From Paenibacillus_AP thailandensis (GTDB lineage: Bacteria; Bacillota; Bacilli; Paenibacillales; Paenibacillaceae): a stretch of 64,000 bases of DNA. Position numbers and translations under genes: made by a program. Where the stretch lies: NCBI RefSeq assembly GCF_042685365.1, contig NZ_JBHUMY010000025.1, forward strand, positions 4,134 through 68,133. The letters run 5' to 3'. Shown here one piece after another: positions 55,395 to 63,168 of this stretch. The notes under the pieces were generated by a model. It was not told where the DNA came from. It saw nothing but the letters and a program-made list of their open reading frames with translations, and did no database searches. Position 1 is the stretch's first letter. Each line of letters begins with the position of its first letter.

Positions 55395-56714
55395 ATGAGC
55401 CTGTTTAATGACGATTTCTATTCCACGAAAGTACCAAGACGCGCCAAAGCCCCGTTGTCCCGGAGGGAGATGCCGTTCCCTCGGCGGAGCGGCGGCCGGA
55501 GCTGGTCGAACGTGCGGATCGCGTTCGTCTCTTCGTTTACGAGCGCGATTGCGGCTACGCTGCTTTTTGCCGCGGTGTTCGGCTACGGCGGCAGCGGGCG
55601 GGGCTTCGGAGACGGAAGCGCGACGACGGCGGCGGGGGCGGTCCAGCTCGCCGACCCGTCCGAGCGGACGGTGCAGGCGTCGGCCAAGGTGCGTCCGGCG
55701 GTTGTCAGCATCATTAACGAGCAGACCGGATGGTTCGCGGGTGCCGAAGAAGGAGATGCCGGCGCGGGAGAGATGCAGGAAGCGGGCGTCGGTTCGGGCG
55801 TTATTTTCAAGAAGGACGGCGGCAAGGCGTTTATTATCACGAATTATCATGTCATCGAAAACGCCGAGAACATCCAGGCCGTTCTGAGCGGCGGCGAGAA
55901 GCGGAAGGCGGAGGTCGTCGGCAAAGACCAGATCTCCGATCTGGCCGTCCTATCGATTAGCGGCGAGGGCATCGATACGGTGGCGGAAATCGGGGATTCC
56001 TCGAAGCTGCGCGCGGCGGAATACGTGATTGCGATCGGCAATCCGCTTGGGCTCGGCGAGTCGGTGTCGATGGGCATCGTCAGCAAGACCCGGCAGATCG
56101 TGCCGGTGTCTCTGAACCAGAACGGCGTCTACGACTGGGAGCAGGAAGTGATTCAGGTCGACGCCTCGATCAATCAAGGCAACAGCGGCGGGCCGCTGAT
56201 CGATCTGGACGGGCGCGTCGTCGGCATCAACAGCATGAAGATCGCCGATTTCGGCGTCGAAGGAATCGGCTTCGCCATTCCGGTGAACAACGCGATGCCC
56301 GTTGTCGAAACGCTGATGGAGAAAGGCTATGTGCCGCGTCCTTATCTGGGCGTAATTACCGACGATCTAGAGCTCTATTGGGAGGATCAGGCGATGGAGC
56401 AGGACGAAGCCGCGGAGAGCGGCGGCGAATCGGACGGAGCGGACGAGGGCGATTCGCTTGATCTGCACCTGCCGGACGAAGTGTACAGCGGCGTCATCGT
56501 GCTGGAGGCGGTCGGACCGGCGAAGGAAGCGGGGCTGAGGCTGAACGACGTCATTACGAAGCTGGACGGCCATAGCATCGGCAGCACGATGGAGCTGCGC
56601 AAATATTTGTACGGCTCGAAGGAAATCGGCGATAAGATCGAAGTAACGTATTACCGCGGGGATAAGGAGAAGACGGTATCGATTGTCCTTGGCGAAAATA
56701 CGGGCGGGGAGTAA
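55395..56714 (+). CDS. htrA: HtrA-like serine protease (trypsin-PDZ)
   Basis: A membrane-anchored DegP/HtrA-type quality-control protease, 439 residues. A Pro/Arg-rich cytosolic N-terminus precedes one transmembrane helix (about 42-65). The trypsin-like domain has catalytic His152 (NYHVI), Asp182 (ISDLAVL) and Ser264 (GNSGGPL). The PDZ domain (about 320-430) carries an acidic insert EQDEAAESGGESDGADEGD between its first strands. In Bacillus yyxA/htrC follows the walRK locus in the same way. A GAGAAAGAGAGGAG site precedes the ATG. Confidence 0.93.
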   Translation: MSLFNDDFYSTKVPRRAKAPLSRREMPFPRRSGGRSWSNVRIAFVSSFTSAIAATLLFAAVFGYGGSGRGFGDGSATTAAGAVQLADPSERTVQASAKVRPAVVSIINEQTGWFAGAEEGDAGAGEMQEAGVGSGVIFKKDGGKAFIITNYHVIENAENIQAVLSGGEKRKAEVVGKDQISDLAVLSISGEGIDTVAEIGDSSKLRAAEYVIAIGNPLGLGESVSMGIVSKTRQIVPVSLNQNGVYDWEQEVIQVDASINQGNSGGPLIDLDGRVVGINSMKIADFGVEGIGFAIPVNNAMPVVETLMEKGYVPRPYLGVITDDLELYWEDQAMEQDEAAESGGESDGADEGDSLDLHLPDEVYSGVIVLEAVGPAKEAGLRLNDVITKLDGHSIGSTMELRKYLYGSKEIGDKIEVTYYRGDKEKTVSIVLGENTGGE

Positions 56715-56787
56715 AAGGTGTTTAGAGCTCGATGACTTGATCACGGCCTAAATATGTACGATTCATCCAAAAGGAACAAAGCGGTTG

Positions 56788-56827
56788 GCAGTCGGCGCAG
56801 TGCAGGATGCGTCGGCTGCTTTTTTTA
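56788..56827 (+). terminator. Terminator after htrA
   Basis: GCAGTCGGCGC (56788-56798) pairs with GCGTCGGCTGC (56809-56819) using two wobbles, then seven Ts. Confidence 0.85.
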
Positions 56828-56921
56828 TCCCAGATCCGACGTTGAACCGGATAAGCAAAGTAGTGTAACGTAGGGTCTAGCAGGACATACCAATCAAGAG
56901 GATCGGAAGAGGAGGCAGCGT

Positions 56922-57872
56922 ATGAACGCCGTTGAGAAAAGGATTGAGGAGCTGTACCGGTACAACCCGGATTTGCAGCCGCCGCCGGATTTGGAAGCGT
57001 TTTGGAACCGGACGCTGACGGAAGCGGAGAAGCGTCAGCCGGCAGCGGAGCGGGTAAAGGCAGACACGCCGTTCCCGGCGGCGGACGTGTACCATGTGAC
57101 GTACGAAGGCTACGACAATACGCCGCTGAAGGGCTGGTTTATCGTGCCGAAGTTTTCGCTGGACCGCAGGCTGCCTTGCGCGGTATTGTTCCACGGCTAT
57201 GGCGGGGGCAAAAGATACCCCGAGCAATACGCCGATTGGCTGCTGCTGGGCATGGCGGTGTTCGCGGTCGACGTGCGGGGCCAAGGCGGAGAGACCGGCG
57301 ACCGGATGGCCAGCGAATACGGCATGTCGAGCGGCTGGATGACGCAAGGGATTCTGGACAAGGAGACCAGCTATTACAAGGCGCTGGCGGTCGACGCCGT
57401 CAAAGCCGTCGAGTGGGCGGCGATCCAGCCGGAGATCGACGCGGAGCGCATCGCCGTAGCCGGCGACAGCCAAGGCGGGGGCATCAGCTTGCTCGCCGCG
57501 GCGCTCAGCATGACGCCGGCCGTCGCCGTGGCGAACATCCCGAACATGTGCCATATGGACTTCGGCATTTTACACTCGACCGGTTCGCTTACCGAGGCGG
57601 CGGCGTTCGTCAACCGGTTCCCGCAGCATTTGGACGCAGTGCTTCGGACGCTGAGCTATTACGATATGCTGCACCTCGCGCCGCGCATCGATATCCCGGT
57701 CATGATGTCGGTCGGGCTGAAGGACACCGTCTGCATGCCGGAGACCATATTCGCGTCGTATAATCGCATCAAGTCGGAGAAAATATTGAACGTCTACCCG
57801 TTCTCGGGGCACATGGTCAGCGATTACCAGAAACGGCAAGCGTTCGAGTTCGTAAAGAAGCATTTGTTTTAA
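56922..57872 (+). CDS. CE7 carbohydrate esterase (acetyl xylan esterase / cephalosporin-C deacetylase family)
   Basis: A 316-residue alpha/beta hydrolase that removes acetyl groups from acetylated xylo-oligosaccharides or cephalosporin C. The CE7 signature RGQGGE is near 116-121, the nucleophile Ser183 is in GDSQGG, an Asp is in GLKDTVCMP near 270 and the His is in FSGHMV near 300. No signal peptide, so cytoplasmic. It has its own GGAAGAGGAGG-type site. It is an accessory metabolic gene between htrA and the CxxH protein gene. Confidence 0.93.
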   Translation: MNAVEKRIEELYRYNPDLQPPPDLEAFWNRTLTEAEKRQPAAERVKADTPFPAADVYHVTYEGYDNTPLKGWFIVPKFSLDRRLPCAVLFHGYGGGKRYPEQYADWLLLGMAVFAVDVRGQGGETGDRMASEYGMSSGWMTQGILDKETSYYKALAVDAVKAVEWAAIQPEIDAERIAVAGDSQGGGISLLAAALSMTPAVAVANIPNMCHMDFGILHSTGSLTEAAAFVNRFPQHLDAVLRTLSYYDMLHLAPRIDIPVMMSVGLKDTVCMPETIFASYNRIKSEKILNVYPFSGHMVSDYQKRQAFEFVKKHLF

Positions 57873-57890
57873 GATTTGGCGGCGGCCGCA

Positions 57891-57951
57891 CGCCACACCG
57901 TGTCAAAGGCATTGCCGCGGCGTGGCGTGCATCGCGCGTAACGGTGTGGCG
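57891..57951. repeat. GC-rich inverted and imperfect direct repeats after the esterase gene
   Basis: A perfect 11-bp inverted repeat CGCCACACCGT (57891-57901) / ACGGTGTGGCG (57941-57951). Between and after it CCGCGGCGTG-type sequence recurs (57915 and 57972 areas) with GTGCAT. It could terminate the esterase transcript, but there is no T-tract. Confidence 0.5.
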
Positions 57952-58170
57952 CGTGGCGCGTCAACGCAATAGCCGCGGCGTGCATGGCGCGCCGTGACGA
58001 GCAGCAGCGGTAGCCGCTAACGGATAATGGTTGCGAATGGCAGTGCGTTTCCCTTCACAGAGACGGGGCATTTCTGCTATTCTAGAGGTAACGAAGCTTG
58101 TCCGCCCGTTTAGTCGCAGCGGCGAGGGCGCCAAGTTAATTTTCAGCGCAGAAAGAGGAATAGACGATTT

Positions 58171-58338
58171 ATGTATTGTGTGTGCAAAGAGCATGTAGAG
58201 CTGGCCATCGATAAATTCGTGGACGAATACGAGGACGCGCCGGATATCGTTGACCTTCAGACGACCGAATTCGCGAACTGGGATCCTCCGCGGAGCTGCG
58301 ACATGTGCGACAACAATGCCGTAGTGTTGGTGGTATAA
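58171..58338 (+). CDS. CxxH/CxxC small protein
   Basis: A 55-residue protein with CKEH (CxxH) at 5-8 and CDMC (CxxC) at 43-46, a probable zinc-binding pair. The family is conserved just upstream of rlmH in Bacillus relatives. An AGAGGA site precedes the ATG. The function is unknown. Confidence 0.88.
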   Translation: MYCVCKEHVELAIDKFVDEYEDAPDIVDLQTTEFANWDPPRSCDMCDNNAVVLVV

Positions 58339-58535
58339 GCGGGGCAATGCACATTTTATAGCCGGGCAGGAAGCTCGACGAACGCACCCGATAATGAAAC
58401 GAAGAGACAGTTCCGCTATGGAATCTGTCTTTTTTACGATATCGGAATGTTTTGGATTAACGGACGGAGAAAAGGTACTATATAAACAAATAACCAAGAT
58501 TGCACGGGACGCAAACGAAAGGAAATAAGGAACCG

Positions 58536-59015
58536 ATGCAGATTACGATTATCAGCGTAGGCAAACTGAAAGAGAAGTACTTAAAGGACGGCATTCAGGA
58601 ATACAGCAAACGGCTGTCCGCTTATTGCAAGCTGAATCTGGTTGAGCTGAGCGACGAGAAAGCGCCCGAAGAAATGAGCGCGGCCGAGATGGAGCAAGTG
58701 AAACGCAAGGAAGGCGAGCGCATCCTGGCGCAGCTGAAGCAGGATCAGTTCGTTATCGCTCTTGCTATCGAAGGCCAAATGTGGACGTCGGAGAAGCTGT
58801 CCAACGAACTGGACAAGCTGGCTTTGCATGGCAAAAGCCAGGTCGTGTTTATAATCGGCGGCTCGCTCGGGCTGGCGGATGAAGTGCTGAAGCGGGCGGA
58901 CATGCTGCTCTCGTTCTCGAAGATGACGTTCCCGCATCAACTGGTACGGCTTATCCTGCTGGAGCAGATTTATCGGGCGTTTAGGATAAGTCGAGGGGAA
59001 CCGTATCATCGCTAA
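58536..59015 (+). CDS. rlmH: 23S rRNA pseudouridine-1915 N3-methyltransferase RlmH
   Basis: SPOUT methyltransferase acting on assembled 70S ribosomes, 159 residues. MQITIISVGKLKEKYLKDGI is the start, VFIIGGSLGLADEVLKRA (near 108-125) the SAM-binding knot, and FRISRGEPYHR the C-terminus. The ATG at 58536 follows TAAGGA; the longer frame from 58500 is rejected. The 3' end is intact despite the mobile element beginning there, as happens when an integration site restores the gene. The last residue is Arg rather than the Lys I would expect, which might come from the element side. Confidence 0.96.
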   Translation: MQITIISVGKLKEKYLKDGIQEYSKRLSAYCKLNLVELSDEKAPEEMSAAEMEQVKRKEGERILAQLKQDQFVIALAIEGQMWTSEKLSNELDKLALHGKSQVVFIIGGSLGLADEVLKRADMLLSFSKMTFPHQLVRLILLEQIYRAFRISRGEPYHR

Positions 59016-60692
59016 AGGTAAAATATTAAGGGACTTCATCAAGTCCCTGAGGCTTTCGGTATGGGTGCTGTTCAGATTGTCCAGCACATAAGGTTCAAGC
59101 GGGGAAATAAAGTCACATTCTTGGATCGCCGCTAGGCGGGTAAGGAGTATCGAGGAATCCTTCTGTAATGTTTCGATAGTAAAGTCGAATAGAAGGTTGA
59201 TTTGGGTAATCTGCCGACCGACTCGCTTGGGAGCATCCTTGGTTATGCGGATACTTTCAACCATCAATCGCAGTAACGCCTTTTGTTCATCCGCATCTGC
59301 TTTTAGTAGTGCGTCCTTGATCAGACTCAGCAAATTATGCAAAGAGTCAGGGTCAACCGGCTTTTTGTTTTGTCCATCCAGTTCAGCTTCAATAGCTTCC
59401 AACCGCTTTTGAAGCTGTTCCAGCTTGGCATGCGTTTCCTTCAGGTCATCTTTGAAAATAACAGCCAAATCAGGATCACTTAATATGTTGTCCTTTATTT
59501 TTTGCAGTTTCCGGCTGTTACTGCTCAATTCAGTAAGAAGTGCTTTTTTCTCTTCCATTATCGGGGCCTCTGCATTTGAACGCAGAGCATTGATTTTATC
59601 GACGAGTTGCCGCACAATGTCTGGCCGCGATGCTACTTTTATAAGTTTCTGAAGCACTTGCTCCTCCGCAACATCAGCCCGCATCATATTCGAGCGGCAG
59701 ACAGCCTTGCCCTTGTTGTGGAACTGTCCGCAGACATAGTATCGATACGATTTGCCACCGGCTCCCTTAGACCGGGCCGGAACCATTCCATGTCCACAGA
59801 CAGGGCATTTCAGCAGGCCGCTTAGAATATACGGCTGATGGGATCGGGACGGCTTGTAAGATCGATGACCGAGCTTCTGATGAACGCTTTCCCATAGCTC
59901 GGGTGCAATTATCGGCTCATGTGTCCCATCAACAATCAAGTAGTCGGGATTTTTCCCTTTGCGACGTTTCTCCGACCAGTTTTCAAGTTGTTTATACCGT
60001 ATTTTTCCGATGTAGACGGGATTGTTAAGGATCGTTTTGATACCGCAGACATTAAATGGTTTATCTTTTTTTGAACGGAAGCCCGCTTCGTTTAGGCGGC
60101 GGGTAATGGCCTTAAATCCAAGTCCCTGATTGGCATAATCAAAGATTTTTCGGACGATAACGGCCTCATTCTCATTGATAACAAGTTCTTTGTCAATGTT
60201 ATCGTACCCCAGCACCCTACCTCCATTGAATTTTCCCTCTTTTGCTCGTTGCTCCATCCCCAGCTTCACTCGTTCAACAATGTTATTGCGTTCAAGCTCA
60301 GCGAATGAACAGATCATCTGGAATGCCGTTCTGCCGAAAGCTGTTGTTGTATCAAACTTTTCATTAAGACTAATGAGATTGACGTTGTTTCTTTCAAGTG
60401 TTTCACTGATTTCCAAAGCATCTTTTAATTTGCGGGCAAGCCGGTCGATTTTGTAAATGATGACGACCCCAAACTTGTGCTGGTTGGCATCTCTCAGGAG
60501 GCGTTTCATCTGAGGACGGCCTGCAATGCTTTTTCCGCTTGCACCTTCATCTACATACTCATCGACAATTTCGAAGCCGTTTTGATCCGCATACCTCCTG
60601 ATTTCGGCGATCTGGGCGGCGATACTATAACCCTCCTTGGCTTGTTCTTCCGTACTCACACGGGCATACAGAGCGGCTTTTATTCGAGCCAT
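58581..60692 (-). CDS. Large serine recombinase, reading through into antisense rlmH
   Basis: A site-specific integrase of the large serine family. The catalytic domain has Ser13 in ARVSTEEQ, with IIYKIDRLARKLKDALE near 80 and FAELERNNIVERVKLGM near 130. A Recombinase domain follows (about 165-280), then a zinc ribbon (CPVCGHGM near 308, second Cys pair YYVCG and KAVC) and a coiled coil (about 370-465). The first 559 codons lie in the element, a normal length for the family. The frame then runs 144 codons antisense through rlmH before a stop at 58581. An AAAGGAG site precedes the ATG. It lies 2 bp after the XRE gene and is probably cotranscribed. Intact and likely responsible for integration. 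Confidence 0.93.
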   Translation of the reverse strand: MARIKAALYARVSTEEQAKEGYSIAAQIAEIRRYADQNGFEIVDEYVDEGASGKSIAGRPQMKRLLRDANQHKFGVVIIYKIDRLARKLKDALEISETLERNNVNLISLNEKFDTTTAFGRTAFQMICSFAELERNNIVERVKLGMEQRAKEGKFNGGRVLGYDNIDKELVINENEAVIVRKIFDYANQGLGFKAITRRLNEAGFRSKKDKPFNVCGIKTILNNPVYIGKIRYKQLENWSEKRRKGKNPDYLIVDGTHEPIIAPELWESVHQKLGHRSYKPSRSHQPYILSGLLKCPVCGHGMVPARSKGAGGKSYRYYVCGQFHNKGKAVCRSNMMRADVAEEQVLQKLIKVASRPDIVRQLVDKINALRSNAEAPIMEEKKALLTELSSNSRKLQKIKDNILSDPDLAVIFKDDLKETHAKLEQLQKRLEAIEAELDGQNKKPVDPDSLHNLLSLIKDALLKADADEQKALLRLMVESIRITKDAPKRVGRQITQINLLFDFTIETLQKDSSILLTRLAAIQECDFISPLEPYVLDNLNSTHTESLRDLMKSLNILPLAMIRFPSTYPKRPINLLQQDKPYQLMRERHLREREQHVRPLQHFIRQPERAADYKHDLAFAMQSQLVQFVGQLLRRPHLAFDSKSDNELILLQLRQDALAFLAFHLLHLGRAHFFGRFLVAQLNQIQLAISGQPFAVFLNAVL
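58990..59020. other. Putative attachment junction at the 3' end of rlmH
   Basis: The rlmH tail GAACCGTATCATCGCTAA (58998-59015) corresponds in position, and in the TATCAT core, to the 3' rlmH site used by staphylococcal SCC elements. Sequence beyond it is AT-rich and encodes the recombinase. No second copy of this tail was found to the right in the window, so the far end should lie beyond 64000. The exact crossover base is not visible. Confidence 0.6.
59029..59048. repeat. Hairpin just inside the element boundary
   Basis: A perfect 8-bp inverted repeat AGGGACTT/AAGTCCCT with loop CATC, 14 bp after the rlmH stop and inside the recombinase frame. It may be a recombinase-binding arm or may end rlmH transcripts. 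Confidence 0.5.
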
Positions 60693-60694
60693 TT

Positions 60695-61348
60695 TTAATC
60701 TTCTCCTTTCTTCTCAAATTTTTTTATCAGGGAATTCTGATGATCATTCCAAACTGAACGCGGAAAAACAGGAAATGCTTTGGGATGCTTGTCCATCTCA
60801 TTGAACAAGGTTGCGGCCTTTACCATCGGGTGCGGTTGTTGAAACAATTCATCGGGATTTTTACATGATTCGTACTCGCCAATGATTCTGCCTAGCGTTG
60901 TGATAAACTCCTCCTTATCAAGTGGGCGGGAAGATTGGAAATCATGAATGAGCCGCATCATCCCATCCGTGAAGATTTGATAAACAATTGACCCAATGTA
61001 GGACAATGGGACTTCATCGGAAATTTCCGTTGCTGTTTTAATTGGTTCTCCGATGGGTATCAAGCGGACTTCCCCTTGATAAAACTCATCCGTTAATGCG
61101 TCGAATGGAATTCCTAAGTCCTGAGTGATTTTGTATATGAGTTGATATGCCGGTTTCTTTGAATCACCTCGTTCAATGGAGATGATTGTCTGATGGCTGA
61201 CACCGACACGCTCACTCATAGCGGTGGTGGTGAATGCCTTGCTGGTATGAAGTTTTCCGATCTCTTTGCGGAAAAATCTCAACCTTTCCCCGAGGCCGAC
61301 TGTTCTCAAGTAATCAAATTCATCCGGAGTTATTGTCCGTCGCGGCAT
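60695..61348 (-). CDS. XRE family transcriptional regulator
   Basis: A 217-residue regulator with an HTH (about 40-85; TTAMSERVGVSHQTIISIERGD then YKITQDLGIPFDALTDE) and a C-terminal region of about 120 residues that I do not recognise (EEFITTLGRIIGEYESC). The stop lies 2 bp before the recombinase ATG, and the recombinase ribosome-binding site is inside its 3' end, so they form an operon. A palindrome overlaps its promoter, suggesting autoregulation and control of integration or excision. Confidence 0.87.
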   Translation of the reverse strand: MPRRTITPDEFDYLRTVGLGERLRFFRKEIGKLHTSKAFTTTAMSERVGVSHQTIISIERGDSKKPAYQLIYKITQDLGIPFDALTDEFYQGEVRLIPIGEPIKTATEISDEVPLSYIGSIVYQIFTDGMMRLIHDFQSSRPLDKEEFITTLGRIIGEYESCKNPDELFQQPHPMVKAATLFNEMDKHPKAFPVFPRSVWNDHQNSLIKKFEKKGED

Positions 61349-61385
61349 ATGTGTTCATCCTTTCTAGTTCATGCGGTTTACATTG

Positions 61386-61425
61386 ATTATAGAACCTGAT
61401 ATCATTAATTTGCAAGTAAATGATA
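61386..61425 (-). promoter_or_regulatory. Promoter and palindromic operator between XRE and the rightward genes
   Basis: On the minus strand TTGCAA (61415-61410), 18 bp, TATAAT (61391-61386). A 26-bp imperfect palindrome centred on TTGCAA (61400-61425; TATCATT..AATGATA ends) overlaps the -35. It is the likely binding site for the adjacent XRE protein. Confidence 0.62.
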
Positions 61426-61469
61426 ATATAAATTGTTTATACCTATATATAAATATTTAGGAGGATGTT

Positions 61470-61619
61470 ATGGACTTTATACGTGAAATCGGCGTTGATC
61501 TGCAAGAACTTGATGATGCTTTGGAGATCGTTCGAGACAAGCGAATTAAGGAGCAGGATTTTATTGAACGACTTGCCTTAACCCTGAATCGAATGCTGGA
61601 TAGACCGGAAGAAGATTAA
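61470..61619 (+). CDS. Small acidic protein of the element
   Basis: A 49-residue frame (MDFIREIGVDLQELDDALEI ... NRMLDRPEED) with a strong TAGGAGG site at 61458-61464. It is alpha-helical in character and acidic, and lies between the operator region and the rep-like gene on the same strand. It could be a small regulator or recombination directionality factor; nothing in the sequence proves either. Confidence 0.6.
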   Translation: MDFIREIGVDLQELDDALEIVRDKRIKEQDFIERLALTLNRMLDRPEED

Positions 61620-61625
61620 AGTGTT

Positions 61626-61764
61626 TGTCTAACAACTGGTGTACTAGAACGACAACCGAGAGGGATCAAACCCTTGTCCCACAAGGGTTTGAGGGCTCTT
61701 GATACTTGAGGTGAATCTCTCATGTTTTTGTACAATAAGCGAAGAGTATCAGAGTTGTTAGACA
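61626..61764 (+). promoter_or_regulatory. Structured leader of the rep-like gene
   Basis: Two nested structures. A perfect 12-bp hairpin TCAAACCCTTGT/ACAAGGGTTTGA with a CCC loop lies at 61666-61692. A long-range 12-bp inverted repeat has its left arm at 61626-61637 and its right arm at 61753-61764, inside the rep coding region. The outer pairing encloses the ribosome-binding site (61708-61714) and the start codon. Such an arrangement could control translation or serve as a replication structure. Confidence 0.55.
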
Positions 61765-62783
61765 CAGTTCCGATATTCCAGAGCATTAAATCCGCCAAAA
61801 AGGTTGAACATTTCAACTGCCCGTACGATAAGCTGATCGTGTGTTCGTATAAACTGCCACGACAACAGTTTATAGACCTTATTCGGCCCGCGAGATTCGA
61901 AACGGATGACGATAAAAGCTTTTATCGGTACAAGCTGGTACATGATCTTTTCAGTGTATATTGGATGCAGATGAACCCGCTGGCCCCCAAAACTTCCATC
62001 ATGCTGAACCCTTGGAAACATCAACTCTCGCCCGATGATTTACTTGCCTTGATCGACTTCATTATTGGTAGTCATCTCGATACACATGTAGCACATAACG
62101 ACGACAAGCTCGATTGGTTTCAGTTTATGACCTCGAAGGATTTAGCCAAACGTCTCTATGTAGGCTATCAAAAGAAACCGCCGCGAGATTATCATGATCT
62201 TGGTCAAACCTATCTATACGGTAAGAGAAGTGGACAGCAAGCTAAAAACTACGACAAGGCGGAAGAGCAAGGCCTCGATGGTGAGATTTGGACTCGCCTT
62301 GAGAAAAGTAGAAAGCGGCGGGACAAGCGTTCAAGACCAACCTTAATGCAGTTCTTGTTAGATCAACGATGCGATGCACTAAAAAATGTGGTTATCGTCG
62401 ATATTGACAAGTTCAGCGGCAGAGACAAAATCATGCGTCGTATAAACAAGTACGGCACGTTTCAGGAAGCATATATGTCACTAACTGAAGAAGAGAAGCG
62501 GAAAATAAAGCGACACGAAGCATTCAAATCGCCTCTCTTCGACGTAGTTGCTATGATTAAGAGCGAGCTTGATAAATGGTTGTCCCTGTCTCCGAATTTG
62601 CATTTCATGTGCAAAGTCTTTCCGGTTTTCAAAGCAAGTTGGGGTGGAAGGGACAAGCTACAATATCGAGTTGTTCGTCTTAAACCGATACACTTAAACT
62701 ACACAGAAGCACTTTCGGCATACATCGGTGATAACAACAGGTTCAGTTTACGCAACGATTATCTTGCGGAAATCAGCTTGTGA
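61722..62783 (+). CDS. Rep_trans-like replication initiation protein
   Basis: A 353-residue protein with a region resembling the Rep_trans/NicK-type relaxase-initiators: TYLYGKRSGQQAKNYDKAEE followed by IWTRLEKSRK (about 167-200), the pattern of a conserved Gly-rich strand, YDK and an arginine-anchored acidic strand. Upstream is a conserved-looking block PLAPKTSIMLNPWKHQL. Catalytic Tyr cannot be assigned with certainty. The ATG at 61722 has a TGAGGTGA site. If correct, the element can replicate by rolling circle after excision. Recognition is by motif only. Confidence 0.6.
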   Translation: MFLYNKRRVSELLDTVPIFQSIKSAKKVEHFNCPYDKLIVCSYKLPRQQFIDLIRPARFETDDDKSFYRYKLVHDLFSVYWMQMNPLAPKTSIMLNPWKHQLSPDDLLALIDFIIGSHLDTHVAHNDDKLDWFQFMTSKDLAKRLYVGYQKKPPRDYHDLGQTYLYGKRSGQQAKNYDKAEEQGLDGEIWTRLEKSRKRRDKRSRPTLMQFLLDQRCDALKNVVIVDIDKFSGRDKIMRRINKYGTFQEAYMSLTEEEKRKIKRHEAFKSPLFDVVAMIKSELDKWLSLSPNLHFMCKVFPVFKASWGGRDKLQYRVVRLKPIHLNYTEALSAYIGDNNRFSLRNDYLAEISL

Positions 62784-62785
62784 TT

Positions 62786-63139
62786 GGGCCGCGAGCGAAG
62801 CGAGCGGCCCCTCTTCACGTTGCAAGCAGGTCAGTCTCTTTACTTGCTTAATCGAGTTTCGGTAATGAGCCGCAGTAGGTCGTCAAGGCCGAGCGGAGCG
62901 AGCTTGTGAAAGCCTTGACGAGCGATTCCATCCGCCGACACTGGATTATGCTCTTGGCGATAGCTAAGGGCTGGCTCACGCCGAGTGCGGAGTGCAGAGG
63001 CGGAGCCTTTGCGTTTCCCCGGATGGGGACGGAAGGGGCGATCTTTTGTTTTGAGTATCGCCACTCTATCCCGACACTTCACTGTGTAGTAATGGGCGGC
63101 GGGCGGCGAGTGCAAACGAGCCGCCCAACTTCCCATTAC
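62786..63139. repeat. Hairpin-rich non-coding stretch after rep (candidate origin)
   Basis: No supported gene lies between 62784 and 63168. Three inverted repeats are stacked here: GGGCCGC/GCGGCCC (62786-62810), TCGTCAAGGC/GCCTTGACGA (62880-62921) and GTAATGGG..GGGCGGC/GCCGCCC..CCCATTAC (63089-63139). GAGCGAAGCGAGC-like sequence recurs inside the first two. This could be a replication origin (double- or single-strand) or oriT next to the rep-like gene; the first hairpin could also terminate rep. Confidence 0.5.
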
Positions 63140-63168
63140 AGGCATGTCGATTGGTTTTCTTGTAGAAA

